DNA of 15,445 bases, from the NCBI GenBank assembly GCA_012517025.1, contig JAAYVT010000473.1:1-15445 (forward strand), in the 5' to 3' direction. Below, one piece after another: positions 13,819-15,445 of the stretch; position 1 is the stretch's first letter, and each line of letters starts with the position of its first letter. The DNA is from Phyllobacteriaceae bacterium (lineage in GTDB: Bacteria > Pseudomonadota > Alphaproteobacteria > Rhizobiales > Ancalomicrobiaceae). The notes under the pieces were generated by a model. That model did no database searches, had not been told where the DNA came from, and was given only the letters and a program-made list of their open reading frames with translations. A program made the position numbers and the translations under genes.

Positions 13819-13847
13819 GTCCGACCGGCGGGCCGCCGGATCCGGAC
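13819..13847 (+). other. Leader hairpin upstream of the ferredoxin-subunit gene
   Basis: CCGGCGG (13825-13831) pairs with CCGCCGG (13833-13839), and flanking GTCCG (13819-13823) pairs with CGGAC (13843-13847), giving a two-tier stem in the presumed 5' leader, 29 bases before the start codon. There is no T-run. It could be structural or regulatory; it does not match any riboswitch that I recognise. Confidence 0.35.
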
Positions 13848-13876
13848 ACGTGACCCCTGTAGGGAGGGCGCCGCCC

Positions 13877-14353
13877 ATGATGAATTCACTGCACATCGAC
13901 GCGTCGAAGTGCACCGGCTGTCTGCAATGCGAGATGGCTTGTTCCTATGAGAACTACGGCGTGTTCGCCACGTCGAAGTCCCGCATCAAGGTGTTCGACT
14001 TCCACACCACCGGCCGCAAGGTGCCCTACACTTGCACGCAGTGCGCGGAAGCATGGTGCATGCATGCCTGCCCGGTCGGCGCGATCACCGAGGACAAGGT
14101 GCTCGGCACCAAGGTGGTGAACGAGACCACCTGCGTCGGCTGCAAGGTCTGCACCATCGCCTGTCCGTTCGGCACGATCAACTACGTCGCCGAGACCGGC
14201 AAGGTGCAGAAGTGCGACCTGTGCGCCGGCTCGCCCGCCTGCGCCGAAGCTTGCCCGACCGGCGCCATCACCTTCGCCGACGCCAGCTGGACCGGAATCG
14301 ACCGCATGCGGTCGTGGGCCGAGAAGCTCGACACCACCCCCCAGACCGCCTGA
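13877..14353 (+). CDS. aorA: Four-cluster [4Fe-4S] ferredoxin subunit of aldehyde oxidoreductase (AorA-like)
   Basis: A 158-residue electron-transfer protein. AGGGAGG lies 9 bases before the ATG at 13877; a second ATG follows at once. Exactly sixteen cysteines make four cubane sites: CTGCLQCEMAC (12-22), CTQCAEAWCMHACP (53-66), CVGCKVCTIACP (86-97) and CDLCAGSPACAEACP (113-127). This is the DmsB/HycB-type arrangement seen in the small subunit of AOR complexes such as that of Aromatoleum aromaticum. After the last cluster there is a tail (residues 132-158) with a likely helix around GIDRMRSWAEKLD. It should carry electrons from the tungsten-pterin subunit encoded 15 bases downstream to a ferredoxin or an NAD-linked subunit. 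No FAD/NAD subunit (AorC-like) is visible before the window ends. BamC-like roles in class II benzoyl-CoA reductase are a less likely alternative. Confidence 0.85.
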   Translation: MMNSLHIDASKCTGCLQCEMACSYENYGVFATSKSRIKVFDFHTTGRKVPYTCTQCAEAWCMHACPVGAITEDKVLGTKVVNETTCVGCKVCTIACPFGTINYVAETGKVQKCDLCAGSPACAEACPTGAITFADASWTGIDRMRSWAEKLDTTPQTA

Positions 14354-14368
14354 GCCGGAGGAAATTCC

Positions 14369-15445
14369 ATGTCCTGGCAACGCAAGATTCTGCGCGTCGA
14401 CCTGACCGCCGGCACCATCACGTCCGAACCGCTCAACATGGAGTGGGCGCTCGAGTTTCTCGGCTCGCGCGGTCTCGGCACCAAGTATTTCGTGGAAGAG
14501 GTCGGCGCCGGCGTCGACCAGCTGTCTCCCGCCAACAAGCTGATCTTCGCCACCGGTCCCCTGACCGGCACCATGGCCTCGACCGGCGGCCGCTACACCG
14601 TGATCACCAAGGGCGCGCTGACCGGCGCGATTGCCTGCTCCAACTCCGGCGGCTACTGGGGCGCCGAGCTGAAGATGGCCGGCTGGGACATGGTCATCTT
14701 CGAGGGCCGGTCGCCGAAGCCGGTCTATCTGTTGATCCGTGACGACGAGGTCAGTCTCGAGGACGCCTCCGACATCTGGGGCACCACGGTGTGGCACACC
14801 GAGGAGCACCTGAAGACGCATCATCAGGACCCGTTGATGCGGGTCAATTCGGTCGGCCGCTCGGCCGAGCACGGCTGCCTCTACGCCGCGATCGTCAACG
14901 ACCTGCACCGCGCCGCCGGTCGCTCGGGCGTCGGCACGGTGATGGCGTCGAAGCATCTCAAGGCGATCGCGGTGCGCGGCACCAAGGGCGTCTCCGACAT
15001 TCGCGATCCCAAGGCCTTCTTCGACGCCACCAAGGCCGGCAAGAAGGTGCTCGCCGACAACGCCGTCACCGGCCAGGGCCTGCCGGCCTACGGCACCCAG
15101 GTGCTGATGAACGTGATCAACGAGATCGGTGCGCTGCCGACCCGCAATCACAAGGACGTGCAGTTCGAGGGCGCCCGCGACATCTCCGCCGAGGCGATGC
15201 GCGAGAAGCGGCCGAGCGACGGCAAGACCAACTTGGTCACCAACCAGGCCTGCTTCGGTTGCACCATCGCCTGCGGCCGCATCTCGCAGATGGACAAGGG
15301 TCACTACACGGTCGAGAACCGGCCGCAGTACTGGGGCGCCTCCGGTGGTCTCGAATACGAGGCGGCCTGGGCGCTCGGCGCCGCCAACGGGGTGAACGAC
15401 CTCGAGGCGCTGACCTACGCCAACTTCCTGTGCAACGAGGACGGC
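14369..15445 (+). CDS. aorB: Aldehyde:ferredoxin oxidoreductase, tungsten/molybdenum-pterin subunit (AorB-like), partial (C-terminus off the right edge)
   Basis: The frame runs open from the ATG at 14369 (GGAGG 7 bases before) to the window edge: 359 residues of a family that is usually about 600. The N-terminal half of the AOR fold is clear: WQRKILRVDLTAGTI, LGSRGLGTKYFVEEV, then the pterin-binding stretch LIFATGPLTGTMASTGGRYT and ACSNSGGYWGAELKMAGWD. RVNSVGRSAEHGCLYAAIVND and GRSGVGTVMASKHLKAIAV follow, as in archaeal and bacterial AORs. Three of the four cluster ligands are visible as CFGCTIAC (Cys295, Cys298, Cys302); the fourth should lie beyond the window. These enzymes oxidise aldehydes to acids (or reduce acids) with bis-pterin tungsten. 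Metal choice and substrate are not decidable here. The adjacent four-cluster ferredoxin, ModE-like and MoaD-like genes support a bacterial AOR system. Confidence 0.92.
   Translation, partial: MSWQRKILRVDLTAGTITSEPLNMEWALEFLGSRGLGTKYFVEEVGAGVDQLSPANKLIFATGPLTGTMASTGGRYTVITKGALTGAIACSNSGGYWGAELKMAGWDMVIFEGRSPKPVYLLIRDDEVSLEDASDIWGTTVWHTEEHLKTHHQDPLMRVNSVGRSAEHGCLYAAIVNDLHRAAGRSGVGTVMASKHLKAIAVRGTKGVSDIRDPKAFFDATKAGKKVLADNAVTGQGLPAYGTQVLMNVINEIGALPTRNHKDVQFEGARDISAEAMREKRPSDGKTNLVTNQACFGCTIACGRISQMDKGHYTVENRPQYWGASGGLEYEAAWALGAANGVNDLEALTYANFLCNEDG

Overview
The window is very GC-rich (estimated near 70% G+C), with tightly packed genes, 4-bp ATGA/GTGA stop-start overlaps and Shine-Dalgarno sites. 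Gene content (AOR-type aldehyde oxidoreductase, polyamine-type ABC importer with a Tat-exported binding protein, HAD-UbiA fusion) fits an alphaproteobacterium, most likely Hyphomicrobiales. This placement comes from gene content and composition, not a database match. I saw no rRNA, tRNA, CRISPR array or insertion sequence.

Left part (1-3186): an exported SMP-30/NHL-like beta-propeller protein leaves the left edge on the minus strand and is divergent from an AraC-type regulator (685-1548). Converging on that regulator is a minus-strand pair: a HAD-UbiA fusion (4613-3186) followed 29 bp later by a GT-C-like polytopic membrane protein (3156-1648). The pair looks like a polyprenyl-phosphate-pentose route to a surface glycan: the UbiA domain would make polyprenyl-phosphoryl-phosphoribose, the HAD domain would remove the 5-phosphate, and the membrane glycosyltransferase would use the lipid-linked sugar. 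The pathway is inferred.

Middle spacer (4614-5706): about 1.1 kb with lower coding density. It holds one plausible orphan 84-aa gene on the minus strand. A perfect 20-bp palindrome with an extra half-site lies just upstream of that gene.

Catabolic operon (5707-12705, plus strand): an Asp/Glu racemase-superfamily enzyme with a single active-site Cys in an arylmalonate-decarboxylase-like arrangement; a complete PotABCD-type importer (ATPase, Tat-exported binding protein, two permeases); a GntR/FCD repressor; and an amidase-signature hydrolase. The first gene and the repressor gene are each preceded by an AT-rich block containing TGAATTAT and ATGAATTAC, which I read as the repressor's operators. 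The likely job is import and hydrolysis of an amide- or carboxylate-bearing compound whose identity is not visible. Two abutting perfect hairpins lie between the binding-protein and first-permease genes.

Right part (12722-15445): an aldehyde:ferredoxin oxidoreductase system. A four-cluster ferredoxin subunit (AorA-like) and the start of the tungsten/molybdenum-pterin subunit (AorB-like, cut by the right edge) are transcribed rightwards. Divergent from them are a single-domain ModE-like regulator and a MoaD/ThiS-like protein lacking the C-terminal diglycine. The intergenic DNA has repeated GTTTCG(A/T) elements that may coordinate these genes with metal or cofactor supply.
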